Assembly (NCBI GenBank): GCA_022820645.1
Contig: JAJEFD010000015.1
Location: 1-64,000, forward strand
Source of the DNA: Dehalococcoidia bacterium
GTDB taxonomy: Bacteria; Chloroflexota; Dehalococcoidia; Lucifugimonadales; Australimonadaceae
Direction of reading: 5' to 3'
DNA length: 64,000 bases
Shown here: positions 56,041 through 64,000 of the stretch, in pieces
Numbering within the stretch: the first letter of the stretch is position 1
Layout of the letters: each line of letters starts with the position of its first letter
Translations under genes and position numbers: made by a program
The notes under the pieces: generated by a model
What the model was told of the DNA's origin: nothing
Seen by the model: only the letters and a program-made list of their open reading frames with translations
Database searches by the model: none

Positions 56041-56649
56041 ATGCGTAGCGGGCTGCTGGGCCGGTTCATGCGACGCAAGACGACGGAGCGTGAGCCGACG
56101 CTCGTCATCGTAGGGCTCGGCAACCCCGGCCCGAAGTACGCAGGAACGCGGCACAACGCTGGCTTCATGTGCGTCGACCGGCTCGCCGAGCGCGCAGGTA
56201 TCGCGCTGAACGACAAGCGAAGGCCGGCGCTGCTCGGCGAAGGCCGTATCGAGGGCAGGCGCGTCGTGCTCGTCAAGCCGCGCACCTTCATGAACGTCTC
56301 CGGCGAGGCGGTGCGCTACGCGATGGACCGCTACCGCGTGCGGGCGGAGTCCGTGCTCATCGTCCTGGACGATCTCGACCTGCCGCTCGGCAGGATACGG
56401 ATGCGCGCGAGCGGCGGCTCCGGCGGTCACAACGGCCTCAACTCCATCAACGCGGCGCTCGGCACGCAGGACTACGCGCGCCTGCGCATCGGCATCGGGA
56501 GGCCGGATAGAGAGACGATCGGCTACGTCCTGGGCGCGTTCACGCCGGACGAAGCGCCGGAGGCGGAAGCGGCCATCGCTCGCGCCGCCGACGCCGCGGA
56601 GGCGTGGCTCACGCACGGCGTCAACTACGCGATGGACAACTTCAACTGA
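56041..56649 (+). CDS. pth: Peptidyl-tRNA hydrolase
   Basis: A 202-residue hydrolase that frees tRNA from stalled peptides. The signature is LVIVGLGNPGPKYAGTRHNAGF, with N28 and catalytic H38; KPRTFMNVSGEAV and LDDLDLPLGRIRMRASGGSGGHNGL follow. The N-terminal 19 residues before LVIVG are longer than usual; an ATG at 56068 is a possible alternative, but only 56041 has a G-rich site (GGGGGT) upstream. The following lipoprotein starts 1 base after the stop. Confidence 0.94.
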   Translation: MRSGLLGRFMRRKTTEREPTLVIVGLGNPGPKYAGTRHNAGFMCVDRLAERAGIALNDKRRPALLGEGRIEGRRVVLVKPRTFMNVSGEAVRYAMDRYRVRAESVLIVLDDLDLPLGRIRMRASGGSGGHNGLNSINAALGTQDYARLRIGIGRPDRETIGYVLGAFTPDEAPEAEAAIARAADAAEAWLTHGVNYAMDNFN

Positions 56650-56650
56650 C

Positions 56651-58537
56651 GTGCGACTGTCCGCCCGCATCGCTCTTACCTCGCTACTGCTCGCCGCGTC
56701 CGCCTGCACGGACGCAACCCCGACGCCAACGCGCGCGCCGTGGCCCACCGCGACGCCCGTACCCCTTGCAACGGCCACGCCAACTCCAACGCCCATCCCC
56801 GCATCCACGCCGTTCGCCGAGGTCCCCGACGCTCCCGAGCGCGACGATTTCGCGCTTGCGCGGCACTTCTCCGGCACGGCAGCGGCTCCCCTGCCCGTCG
56901 AGACGCTCTACGCGAACGAGGAGGTCGGTTTCACACGACGGTTTACCGGTTTCAACCTTATCGCGAACACCACGTTCGAGTTCGACGCCACGGTAAGGCT
57001 CGTGACTCCCAACGCCGTCTGGTACTTCCGGACGGACGCCGAGGTGGACGAGGATGCGCTGGCTGAAGCGGCGGATGAGCTCGAGCGTCACATCCTGCCC
57101 GGCGTTCTCGATCTCGTGCTGCCGGGGGGTGCGCTGCCCGGCAGGATCGCCGTCGTTCACGGCTCGTTGCCCGGCGTGGGGGGCTACTTCAACGGCGGCG
57201 ACGTATTCCCCCGTGCCGTACGCGCGCACAGCAACGAGCGCATGGCGCTCTACCTGAACGACGACGCACCCCTCGACAGCGACTTCTACGTTGCGGTGCT
57301 GGCGCACGAGTTGCAGCACCTCGTGCACTGGCTTGCCGACTCCTCCGAGTCCGCGTGGGTACAGGAAGGCTTCTCGGAACTCGCGGCGCGAACGCTCGGC
57401 TACGACAGCATCCCGTTCCTCTTCTACCGCGGCAACCCGGAGGTCTCGATCCGCGACTGGCCTCCGCTCGACGAGGACCCGCTGCCCAACTACGCAGGCG
57501 CCGCGCTCTTTTCAGCCTACCTCCTGGACCGCCTGGGCGCGGGCGGGATCGCCGCCATCGCGGCGCAGCAGACGGACGGCGAGGACAGCGTGCAGGCGGT
57601 GCTCGACGCTGCCCACCCCAGAACGGACTTCGAGGCCCTCTTCGCCGACTGGCTCGCGGCGAACGTGTCCGGCGGCTCCTCGTTGCCCTACGGCTACGCG
57701 GAGGCATCGCCCACCGTGCAGGCGACGCGCACGCTCACGGGGCCGGGGCGCGTCGATGGCGAGGTGACGCAGATGGGCGCATGGCTGCTGGATATCGACG
57801 CGAGCGCTCCACTCAACGTGACGTTCACCGGCGAGGGGGCAACGCCGCTCCTGCCCGTGGAGCCGTACAGCGGAGAGGCGTGCTGGTGGGGCAACGCGGG
57901 CGACTCGCTCCACGCCAGCCTTACCCGGACGATCGACCTCAGCGGCGTGGAGACCGCCATGCTGTCGTTCCGGGCGTGGTGGGAGATCGAGAAGCACTGG
58001 GACCGCGGCTACGTCTCGGTGTCGACCGACGGCGGTGAGTCGTGGAGCGTCCAGGACGCTACGAGCACCACGGCCTACGACCCATTCCTCGTTGCGTTCG
58101 GCCCGTCCTACACCGGTTCGTCGCGGGATTGGCGGCGCGAGACCGCCGACCTCACGCCGTTCGCGGGACGCGAGGCGCTGCTGCGTTTCGACTACCTGAC
58201 CGACGACTCGACCCATGAGAGCGGTTGGTGCATCGACGACGTCGCCATCGACGAGATCGACCTGTTCGACGACGCCGAGACGGGAGGCGATTGGCAGGCC
58301 GAAGGCTTCGTTCGTATCGGCAGCGCAGGCGTCGAGCAGCGGTTCGCCATCCGGCTCGTGGAGGGCAAGGGCGACACGGCGACCGTGACCCCGCTGTCCG
58401 TAAGCAGCGACGGCGCCGTGACGTTCCGCGTCGACCGCCCTGCTACGATGGTCGTCGCCGGGTTCGCTGACAAGACCTCCGAGCCCGCGCGATTCGAGGT
58501 GCGCGCCGTGGAGTCCACGAACGGGAACAGCGGATGA
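56651..58537 (+). CDS. Lipoprotein zinc metalloprotease, immune-inhibitor-A-like
   Basis: A 628-residue secreted lipoprotein. The signal peptide ends in a lipobox LAASAC (C19), followed by a Pro/Thr-rich linker (residues 20-55). The protease domain has HELQH (219-223) and, 16 residues on, EGFSEL with a third-ligand candidate E239/E243. The C-terminal half is beta-rich (LSFRAWWEIEKHWDRGYVSVSTDGGESW, LRFDYLTDD), like the MAM/jelly-roll region of immune inhibitor A (M6). It is predicted to be anchored outside the membrane and to degrade proteins. It starts with GTG and overlaps the next gene by ATGA. Confidence 0.8.
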   Translation: MRLSARIALTSLLLAASACTDATPTPTRAPWPTATPVPLATATPTPTPIPASTPFAEVPDAPERDDFALARHFSGTAAAPLPVETLYANEEVGFTRRFTGFNLIANTTFEFDATVRLVTPNAVWYFRTDAEVDEDALAEAADELERHILPGVLDLVLPGGALPGRIAVVHGSLPGVGGYFNGGDVFPRAVRAHSNERMALYLNDDAPLDSDFYVAVLAHELQHLVHWLADSSESAWVQEGFSELAARTLGYDSIPFLFYRGNPEVSIRDWPPLDEDPLPNYAGAALFSAYLLDRLGAGGIAAIAAQQTDGEDSVQAVLDAAHPRTDFEALFADWLAANVSGGSSLPYGYAEASPTVQATRTLTGPGRVDGEVTQMGAWLLDIDASAPLNVTFTGEGATPLLPVEPYSGEACWWGNAGDSLHASLTRTIDLSGVETAMLSFRAWWEIEKHWDRGYVSVSTDGGESWSVQDATSTTAYDPFLVAFGPSYTGSSRDWRRETADLTPFAGREALLRFDYLTDDSTHESGWCIDDVAIDEIDLFDDAETGGDWQAEGFVRIGSAGVEQRFAIRLVEGKGDTATVTPLSVSSDGAVTFRVDRPATMVVAGFADKTSEPARFEVRAVESTNGNSG

Positions 58538-59061
58538 TCCCGCGAACCACGTCCAGCCGGTGGCTCGCAGGCGCAGCCGTGGTCGTTGCACTGCTGGTGG
58601 TGTCCAGCCTCGTCGTCGCCGTGTTGAACCGCGACCGCGAGCCCGATCTCCTGACTGCGGGGTCGCCGGGGCGCACCGTTCAGGACTACCTCCTGACGGT
58701 GCAGGATGAGGGCATACGCGCCGCCAACGCGCTGCTGAGCGAGGAGACGCGCGAGCGCTGCGACTGGGACAACCTGTCTGGCCGAAGCTTCTACGCGCCC
58801 CTGGGCTACTTCCCCTCGGACTCGTTCAGCATCCGGCTGCTGCGCGAGGAAGAGGACGACGACGAGGCCACCGTGACCGTCGAGGTCACCGAGGTGGACG
58901 CGCCCGGCGACATCCCGCTGTTCGGCGGCTCGGTCTCCGAGTACGAAACGACGTACGACCTCGTCCGGGAAGAGGGAGCGTGGCGACTGCACTACCCCGG
59001 GTGGTGCCCCGAAAAAGCCACCCCCACTCCCCTGGCGACGACGACCGCAGGAGAGCCATAG
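58534..59061 (+). CDS. Anchored hypothetical protein
   Basis: A 175-residue protein with one N-terminal membrane helix (WLAGAAVVVALLVVSSLVVAVL, about 10-31). A soluble domain with an acidic stretch (LREEEDDDEATVTVEVTEVD) and a Thr/Pro-rich tail (KATPTPLATTTAGEP) follows. The soluble domain looks like an NTF2- or lumazine-like small alpha-beta domain (TVQDYLLTVQDEGIRAANALL), which is inference only. It is coupled to the metalloprotease (ATGA), so it may be a chaperone or inhibitor for it. I do not recognise the family. Confidence 0.7.
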   Translation: MIPRTTSSRWLAGAAVVVALLVVSSLVVAVLNRDREPDLLTAGSPGRTVQDYLLTVQDEGIRAANALLSEETRERCDWDNLSGRSFYAPLGYFPSDSFSIRLLREEEDDDEATVTVEVTEVDAPGDIPLFGGSVSEYETTYDLVREEGAWRLHYPGWCPEKATPTPLATTTAGEP

Positions 59062-60846
59062 ATGGACTTCCTAGAAGAGAACGCGTTCGGTCCCGTACTG
59101 TTCCTAGTGGCGATTGTGACCTTGAGTATCGGCCTAGCCGTTGCGCTGCGTTCCCGCAGCGAGAGCGCCGGCGACCCGGCCATTGGAACGACGCGGCGCG
59201 TCTTCCTGTACGGCCTCGCGTTCGTTGCGCTGATGACGACGGCGAGCGGGTTCACCTTCCTTACGGGAGTACTCCTGAGCGCCATATCCAGCAGCGTCAT
59301 CGCAGGCGAGGGCACGGATGCGCTCGCATTCGGAATCGCCGCCGGGAGCGTCGGGTTCACGGTGTGGGCACTGCTCTGGCGCGCGGCGCAACGCTCCGTG
59401 GACAAGCACCCAGCGGAAGCCGGAGCGCTCGGACGGAAAGTCTACGTCTACCTCGTTCTCGGCATCACGGCGGGCGTGGTGGCGGCGTCGCTCCATCCCC
59501 TCATCCGCGATCTGTTCGACGCCCGACCACTGGATACAGGGCGGTTCGCCGCGCCGCTGGTCTGGGGCGCAATATGGGCTTTCCACTGGCGCATCGAGTC
59601 CGCCGAGGGGCAGCCGTCGCTTGCCGCCGCCACGGCGCGCAGGTTCTACGTCTACGCCGTCTCCATCTACGGGCTGATCGTCCTCTCCACCGGCGCCGTG
59701 GCAGCGGGCGGGATCCTGCTCAACGCCGCGTACCACGCCGTGTTCGGGGGCGCCGTCCATCTAGACAACATCGCGGACGGCGCCAGTTCCGCTACAGCCG
59801 GGGCGCTGCTGTGGGGAACGCACTGGCTCCGCATCGTTCGCGGCGACGCATCGAGCATCCGCCAGGCCGTCCTCTACGTCGCAGGCGTATTCGGCGGCAC
59901 TGCAGCGTCCACGGCCACACTCTCGGCCATCCTCGTCATCTTCATCAGTTGGCCGGTGGACCATGTGCCTGACAGGACGCCACTGCTGCACTTCGATCCT
60001 GTGCCGGAGATATTCGCCGCATTGCTGGCATCCATCGCTATCGCTGTCTACCATCGGCGCGCCGCGCTCAACGAGGCTGCGTCTGCGCCAGGGCAGGCCG
60101 TCCACGCCCAGCGCGCCTATCGCTACCTCTCCGCCGTCATCGGCCTCGGCACGCTCTGGGTCGCGCTGACGCTGCTCATCGCTGTCGCCGTGGGGCTCGC
60201 CGTACCGAGTGCGCAGGGCTCGTTCGCAGGCGAGCGCTGGTGGGGCATGCCGCTCTCCATCGGCATAACACTGCTTATCGTCGGCGCGGGACTCTGGGGC
60301 TGGCACTGGCCGCGACTGCTCCAGGCGGGGCGCGCGAACGCGGACGAACGGACGTCGCTCTCCCGCCGCGCCTACCTCTTCACCGTATTCGGCGTCTCCG
60401 TGGGCGCGGGACTGATCTCGCTCATCACGCTGCTCTACGGCGTGCTGGAAGCGGCCCTCAACAACGAGCTCTCCACTGCCGTGCTGGACGGAGGCAAGTG
60501 GGCGCTCGGCGTGACGGTGACCGCTGCAGCCGTGAGCGTCTACCACTGGCTCGTCCTGCGCGAGGATGCAGCGGCAGCACCGACGGCGGAAGAGCAGCCG
60601 TCTATGCCGCAGACTCCTCCCAAGCGCGTAACGGCGCTCGTGGGTGCGGAGGGGGCGGTAGTGGTCGATACGCTGGAGCGTGCGCTCGGCACGAGCATCG
60701 AACGCCGCATCCGCGCGGACGCCGCAGGCGCACCGTCGCTCTCCGACGACGAGGCGTCGGCTATTGCGGAGCGCATCCGCGAAGCGCTTGGCAGCGAGGT
60801 CGTGCTCGTGGTGGACGGCGAGGGCGTGCGCATCGTGCCGCTGTAG
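59062..60846 (+). CDS. DUF5671 multi-repeat membrane protein
   Basis: A 594-residue protein with about six copies of a two-helix DUF5671-type unit. Each begins with an Arg-aromatic motif such as TRRVFLYGLAFVA, GRKVYVYLVLGIT, ARRFYVYAVSIYG, IRQAVLYVAGVFG, AQRAYRYLSAVIG and SRRAYLFTVFGVS. The soluble C-terminal domain (last 90 residues) has a low-complexity linker (AAAAPTAEEQPSMPQT). Function is unknown. The start follows the previous stop directly (TAG, ATG), so it is in the same unit. It ends with TAG. Confidence 0.75.
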   Translation: MDFLEENAFGPVLFLVAIVTLSIGLAVALRSRSESAGDPAIGTTRRVFLYGLAFVALMTTASGFTFLTGVLLSAISSSVIAGEGTDALAFGIAAGSVGFTVWALLWRAAQRSVDKHPAEAGALGRKVYVYLVLGITAGVVAASLHPLIRDLFDARPLDTGRFAAPLVWGAIWAFHWRIESAEGQPSLAAATARRFYVYAVSIYGLIVLSTGAVAAGGILLNAAYHAVFGGAVHLDNIADGASSATAGALLWGTHWLRIVRGDASSIRQAVLYVAGVFGGTAASTATLSAILVIFISWPVDHVPDRTPLLHFDPVPEIFAALLASIAIAVYHRRAALNEAASAPGQAVHAQRAYRYLSAVIGLGTLWVALTLLIAVAVGLAVPSAQGSFAGERWWGMPLSIGITLLIVGAGLWGWHWPRLLQAGRANADERTSLSRRAYLFTVFGVSVGAGLISLITLLYGVLEAALNNELSTAVLDGGKWALGVTVTAAAVSVYHWLVLREDAAAAPTAEEQPSMPQTPPKRVTALVGAEGAVVVDTLERALGTSIERRIRADAAGAPSLSDDEASAIAERIREALGSEVVLVVDGEGVRIVPL

Positions 60847-60882
60847 CCTCGTCGCTCAGACGCGGAGTGATACCCTTCTCCC

Positions 60883-62109
60883 ATGGCCCTCGTACCGCTC
60901 GACGCCGCGCTCGCCCCGGACGACCTCATACTGCTGCGCCGCCTCGGCGATGCTGCCGCGAACGAGGGCGTCGAGTTGTGGCTCGTCGGCGGGCCGGTGC
61001 GCGACGCTCTGCTGGGGCGTCCCGTGCTCGACCTCGATCTGACGTCGGAAGCGCCCGCCACCGAACTCGGGCCCCGGCTCGCAGGGCGGCTCGACGGGAC
61101 GTGCGGAGCGCGGTCGGCGTTCGGGACGGTCAAGCTGCGGCTGGACGGCAGGACGCTCGACCTCGCCACCGCCCGCTCCGAGGTCTACCCCTACCCTGCT
61201 TCGCTGCCGGTGATCGTGGCGCAAGCGGACGTCTCGGACGACCTCGCGCGGCGCGACTTCGGCATCAACGCGATGGCCGCGTCGCTGCATCCGCGACGCT
61301 TCGGCGAGCTGCTGGACACGCAGGGCGGCGTCGCCGACCTCGACGCAGGCGTCGTGCGCACGCTGCATCGCGCGTCGTTCCGCGACGACCCCACGCGGAT
61401 GTTTCGAGCAGCGCGCTACGTCTCGCGACTGGGCTCCCGGATGGACTCCGCGACGCGCGGGCAGTTGCGGCGCAACCTGCCGCACGTGGACGCACTCTCC
61501 GCCGCACGGGTCCGACGCGAGATCGAGCGCCTGCTGACGGAGCAGGACGCGGCCCGTGCCGTGCTCACGGCCATCCGGCTGGGCGTGCTGCCCGCGGTCG
61601 AGGCCGGAATCGCCGCGCCGGAGGTCCGCGCCGTGCTGCGTCGGGCCGATGGACGCGGGCTGCGCGGGCTCGCGCTGCTCGGCGCGCTGACGTATCCCCT
61701 GCCCGCCGAACGCGCCGACGCCTTCCGCGAGCGCATCGGGGCGACCAAGCGGCAGTCGCAGGTCGTGCGGGCTGTCGTGCGCCTGCGCGAGGCCGAGCCA
61801 AGGCTGGCCGCCGCTGAGCGACCCAGCCGGATATCGCGCATCGTGGGCGCTGTGCCACGCGAGGCGGTGGAGGCTGCGTCGGTCGCAGCCGCGAACCCTG
61901 CGGTTCGTCGCAACCTCGCGCGCTACCTCGACGTCTCTCGCCGACGTTCCCCGCTCGACGGCCACGATCTGCTCGCGCTCGGGGTGCCGCCCGGTCCCGC
62001 GGTCGGAGGGATGCTGACCACGCTGCGCAACGCCGTGCTGGACGGCGCCGTTCGCACCCGCGCCCAGGCGGAGCGCTTCGTGCGAGAGCGGCTTGCCGCG
62101 CAGCAGTAG
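60883..62109 (+). CDS. CCA-adding tRNA nucleotidyltransferase/poly(A) polymerase family
   Basis: A 408-residue class II nucleotidyltransferase. The head has LVGGPVRDALLGRPVLDLDL with the catalytic Asp pair (D50, D52), then FGTVKLRLDGRTLDLATARSE and RRDFGINAMAASL. The neck continues with DLDAGVVRTLHRASFRDDPTRMFRAARYVSRLG. The C-terminal helical body is shorter and lacks an HD domain. It adds or repairs the tRNA 3' CCA end; an A-adding enzyme in a split pair is possible. No ribosome site precedes the ATG, and a TACCCT hexamer ends 6 bases upstream. It ends with TAG. Confidence 0.88.
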   Translation: MALVPLDAALAPDDLILLRRLGDAAANEGVELWLVGGPVRDALLGRPVLDLDLTSEAPATELGPRLAGRLDGTCGARSAFGTVKLRLDGRTLDLATARSEVYPYPASLPVIVAQADVSDDLARRDFGINAMAASLHPRRFGELLDTQGGVADLDAGVVRTLHRASFRDDPTRMFRAARYVSRLGSRMDSATRGQLRRNLPHVDALSAARVRREIERLLTEQDAARAVLTAIRLGVLPAVEAGIAAPEVRAVLRRADGRGLRGLALLGALTYPLPAERADAFRERIGATKRQSQVVRAVVRLREAEPRLAAAERPSRISRIVGAVPREAVEAASVAAANPAVRRNLARYLDVSRRRSPLDGHDLLALGVPPGPAVGGMLTTLRNAVLDGAVRTRAQAERFVRERLAAQQ

Positions 62110-62114
62110 CGCAC

Positions 62115-62795
62115 ATGACCTCCATCGGCGAGCTCAACGAACGGTCGCTGCACCGGGCCCTGAAGGAGCGCTACGCCGTCGCCGGGAGCGAGACCGAGCA
62201 GGTCATCGACGGCTTCGTGACCGACGTGGTCGCGGATGGCCGCATCGTCGAGATACAGACCGGCAGCTTCGGGCCGCTCAGGAACAAACTGACGCGCCTG
62301 CTCGACGCGCATCCGGTGACGCTGGTGCATCCCATCGCGAGAGACAGATACCTCGTCAGGATGGCGGACGACCCCGCCCTGCCGCCGACGCGGCGCAGGT
62401 CGCCGAAGCACGGTTCGGTGTTCGACGTCTTCGCGGCGCTGGTCAGCATCCCGTCGTTGCTCACGCACCCCAACCTCACGCTGGAGGTCGTGATGACCGT
62501 CGAGGAGGAGGTCCGCGCCCCGAGCGAGCGCCGGGGACGATGGCGGCGCGACTGGAGCCGCGTCGACCGCCGGCTCGTGGACGTCGTCGAGACGCACGCC
62601 ATCGCGTCGATGGCCGACCTCTTCGCCATGATCGACGCCAGCCTGCCAGATGCGTTCACGACGAACGACATCGCGGCAGCCATGAAGTCGACGCGGGGCC
62701 TCGCCCAGCAGGCCGCGTACTGCTTCCGCGAGGGCGGCGTCATCGAGATCTGCGGCAAGGACGGGAGAGCCCTCGTGTACAGGCGCGTCCGCTGA
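62115..62795 (+). CDS. Hypothetical protein with a nuclease-like N-terminal core
   Basis: A 226-residue protein. The N-terminus LNERSLHRALKERYA, then EQVIDGFVTDVVADGRIVEIQTGSFGPLRNKL, resembles a PD-(D/E)XK arrangement: an acidic pair (D32, D36), then E-x-Q and a Lys further on. The ExK motif is not canonical (EIQT). A central Arg-rich stretch (RRGRWRRDWSRVDRR) and a winged-helix-like C-terminus (FTTNDIAAAMKSTRGLAQQAAYCFREGGVIE) suggest DNA or RNA binding. It lies 5 bases after the CCA enzyme. The function is unproven. Confidence 0.6.
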   Translation: MTSIGELNERSLHRALKERYAVAGSETEQVIDGFVTDVVADGRIVEIQTGSFGPLRNKLTRLLDAHPVTLVHPIARDRYLVRMADDPALPPTRRRSPKHGSVFDVFAALVSIPSLLTHPNLTLEVVMTVEEEVRAPSERRGRWRRDWSRVDRRLVDVVETHAIASMADLFAMIDASLPDAFTTNDIAAAMKSTRGLAQQAAYCFREGGVIEICGKDGRALVYRRVR

Positions 62796-62797
62796 CC

Positions 62798-63475
62798 CTA
62801 CGCGTACTCGTCGTAGATGCTCTCGAACTTGCCGAGCTTGAACTTCGCCATGTTGCGGCAAACGGCGCGCACGCGCTCCTGCTCCTCGTCCGTGACCGCG
62901 AGCTGCGCTATCGCGTTCGCCGCGCGCTCCGTGTGCTCGATGTCCGCGCCCTTGTGGACGACGAAGAACTCCATCGCCTCTTCCGGTATGCCGTAGGAGC
63001 GGAGGTGGTTGTCGAACTCGGTGGAGTAGCGCTGCACCATCGTCTCGTTCGAGAGTGCGTTGGCGCGCATCTGCGCCGGTGTTGCCAGGTACATGTCGTG
63101 CAGGCAGGCGGCGGTATGCGCAAGGCAGCCGAAAGCGGGGAGCGCGTTCTCGAAGTCGTCGTCGTTCAGCCCGAGCGCGAACCCGAACTTCTTGCACATG
63201 TCCGGGTGGGTGATCTCCTCGTTCAGCCCGCCCGCGTAGACCTTGAAGAGGTCGTTGCGGGGCGCGGCCTGCACCGCGAGGAGCGCGAAGCCCTTGAGGA
63301 TGGCCATGTTGTGGCGGTAGTGCTGGATGGCGAACCCCTGCATGCGGCGCTTCGTGAGCGTGCCCGCGCGCAGGTCCGCGAAGTAGCGGCTCTCCAGCAG
63401 CCGCTCGACGCCGGGCTCGATGATGTCGTTGATCACCTCGTCGACGAATCGCTGCGCGGGAGCGTCGGTGCTCAT
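62798..63475 (-). CDS. Heme-oxygenase-like (TenA/PqqC-fold) iron-containing redox enzyme
   Basis: A 225-residue all-helical protein. The N-terminus is FVDEVINDIIEPGVERLLESRYF, and the fold's typical parts are MQGFAIQHYRHNMAILKGFALL, then NEEITHPDMCKKFGFALGL and FFVVHKGADIEHTERA. The Glu and His residues in NEEITHPDM and VHKGADIEH could hold a di-iron site as in the heme-oxygenase-like di-iron oxidases. Without cofactor evidence, TenA-like thiaminase or PqqC-like activity remain alternatives. It converges with the previous gene (2 bases apart). ATG 63475 begins a segment divergent from the last gene. Confidence 0.78.
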   Translation of the reverse strand: MSTDAPAQRFVDEVINDIIEPGVERLLESRYFADLRAGTLTKRRMQGFAIQHYRHNMAILKGFALLAVQAAPRNDLFKVYAGGLNEEITHPDMCKKFGFALGLNDDDFENALPAFGCLAHTAACLHDMYLATPAQMRANALSNETMVQRYSTEFDNHLRSYGIPEEAMEFFVVHKGADIEHTERAANAIAQLAVTDEEQERVRAVCRNMAKFKLGKFESIYDEYA

Positions 63476-63600
63476 GGCCTGCCTCCTGGCGAGTGGCGTT
63501 CGCTCGCATTGTGCTGGTGGCGGGGCAACGGGTCAACACACGCCCTCAGGCAACACTCACGCCTTGCGCGACAGGCGTACGCTCCCGTACCGTTCAACGG

Positions 63601-64000
63601 ATGACCGAGTCCACCTACCGCATGCGGCTGCTGAGCGTGCACCCGCTCGATGCGCCGGTCGTTGCGCTGGCCGCGAGCGCGCGTCCTGACGGGCGTGGGG
63701 GCCTCACCGCCGTTGGGGCCGTGAAGTGCCACGGCAGCCGCGAGCTCGACACCTTCCACGCCGCCGACGCCAGCGCGATGACTGCGCTCGCCGGTTTCGC
63801 GGACGGCTCGCCCATCGTGGCGCACGGGCTCGCGGACGCGCTCGGAGACGATGCGGCGTCGGCGATGAGCTCGGGCGTGTGGGACGTGCGCGATCTCGCC
63901 GAACTTCTCACACCCGCCAGCGCCGACGACTCGCTCGCGCAGCTTGCTGAGCGCCTAGGCGTGGATGCTGGTTCACCCTCACCCGCGCGTGCCCCGCACG
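63601..64000 (+). CDS. N-terminus of a DnaQ-exonuclease/DinG-like protein, cut by the window edge
   Basis: The frame is open from ATG 63601 to the edge, 133 residues. Parts such as FADGSPIVAHGLADALGDDA and DVRDLAELLTPASADDSLAQLAERLGV match the later half of DnaQ-type 3'-5' exonuclease domains fused to DinG-like helicases (VAHN..., DTLELARILLP, L-x-L-A-E-x-L-G). The first catalytic DxE motif is not clearly visible, so the domain may be degenerate. The start has no ribosome site. The last 29 bases resemble an intergenic repeat seen before ligA, so the true frame beyond 63972 is uncertain. Confidence 0.45.
   Translation, partial: MTESTYRMRLLSVHPLDAPVVALAASARPDGRGGLTAVGAVKCHGSRELDTFHAADASAMTALAGFADGSPIVAHGLADALGDDAASAMSSGVWDVRDLAELLTPASADDSLAQLAERLGVDAGSPSPARAPH
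63972..64000. repeat. Partial copy of the ligA-upstream repeat at the right edge
   Basis: TCACCCTCACCCGCGCGTGC followed by CCCGCACG resembles the 53.78-kb repeat (CTCACCCTCGCGTGCC-GAGCACG). It is truncated by the window end and lies within an open frame. Confidence 0.4.

Overview
The window is GC-rich and gene-dense bacterial DNA, with mostly short intergenic gaps, many ATGA-type overlaps and no gene-free stretch above 300 bases. The gene set points to a Chloroflexota bacterium, most likely Dehalococcoidia/SAR202-like. The markers are a paired DUF2298 ('YYY') membrane protein and TIGR03663-type glycosyltransferase, several MFS carriers, a Gfo/Idh/MocA and COG2159 amidohydrolase pair, and CoA-linked organic-acid metabolism. 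This is inferred from gene content; no rRNA or tRNA gene was seen.

Layout. 0-0.7 kb: two histidine-rich metal-binding ORFs on the minus strand, one running off the left edge. 0.8-3.3 kb: two MFS transporters. 3.4-8.5 kb (+): glycyl-tRNA synthetase, an SbcD-like nuclease, a Gfo/Idh/MocA oxidoreductase and an amidohydrolase. 8.6-19.4 kb (-): an FmdB-like zinc ribbon, a deiodinase-like selenoprotein read through an in-frame TGA, a PPOX flavoprotein, MutS, a VOC protein, Fpr and a NuoE/F/G-like dehydrogenase. 19.5-22.3 kb (-): serA and a class V aminotransferase behind a TATAAT promoter. 22.5-24.0 kb (-): two hicBA toxin-antitoxin modules around a gamma-carbonic anhydrase. 24.2-27.7 kb (+): a B12-dependent acyl-CoA mutase with the residue signature of 2-hydroxyisobutyryl-CoA mutase, its B12 subunit and an acyl-CoA ligase.

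27.7-36.9 kb is an accessory island. It holds a DUF559 endonuclease, hsdM (with an in-frame amber), hsdS, a TIR gene coupled to a three-helix membrane protein which is coupled to hsdR, and an orphan terminase large subunit. Three copies of a palindromic intergenic repeat bracket the nuclease/restriction part. The TIR and membrane pair inside the restriction operon is the best candidate for an undescribed defence module.

37.1-52.4 kb (+, except one minus-strand gene): trpS, an inositol-phosphatase-like gene, YihY, a DUF1015 gene on the minus strand broken by an amber codon, a second selenoprotein (DsbA/FrnE-like, in-frame TGA), rnc, ftsY, the DUF2298 protein carrying an inserted FG-GAP-like beta-propeller, the glycosyltransferase, a UPF0104 protein and an FAD oxidoreductase. 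52.4-64 kb: an MFS carrier, ligA, pth, a lipoprotein metalloprotease, a small anchored protein, a DUF5671 repeat membrane protein, a CCA-adding enzyme family member, a nuclease-like hypothetical, a heme-oxygenase-like enzyme and the start of an exonuclease-like gene cut by the window edge.

The two selenoproteins share one layout: TGA at a redox-active position, followed at a similar distance by a hairpin whose loop starts with GU. They support each other and predict selA, selB, selC and selD elsewhere in the genome.
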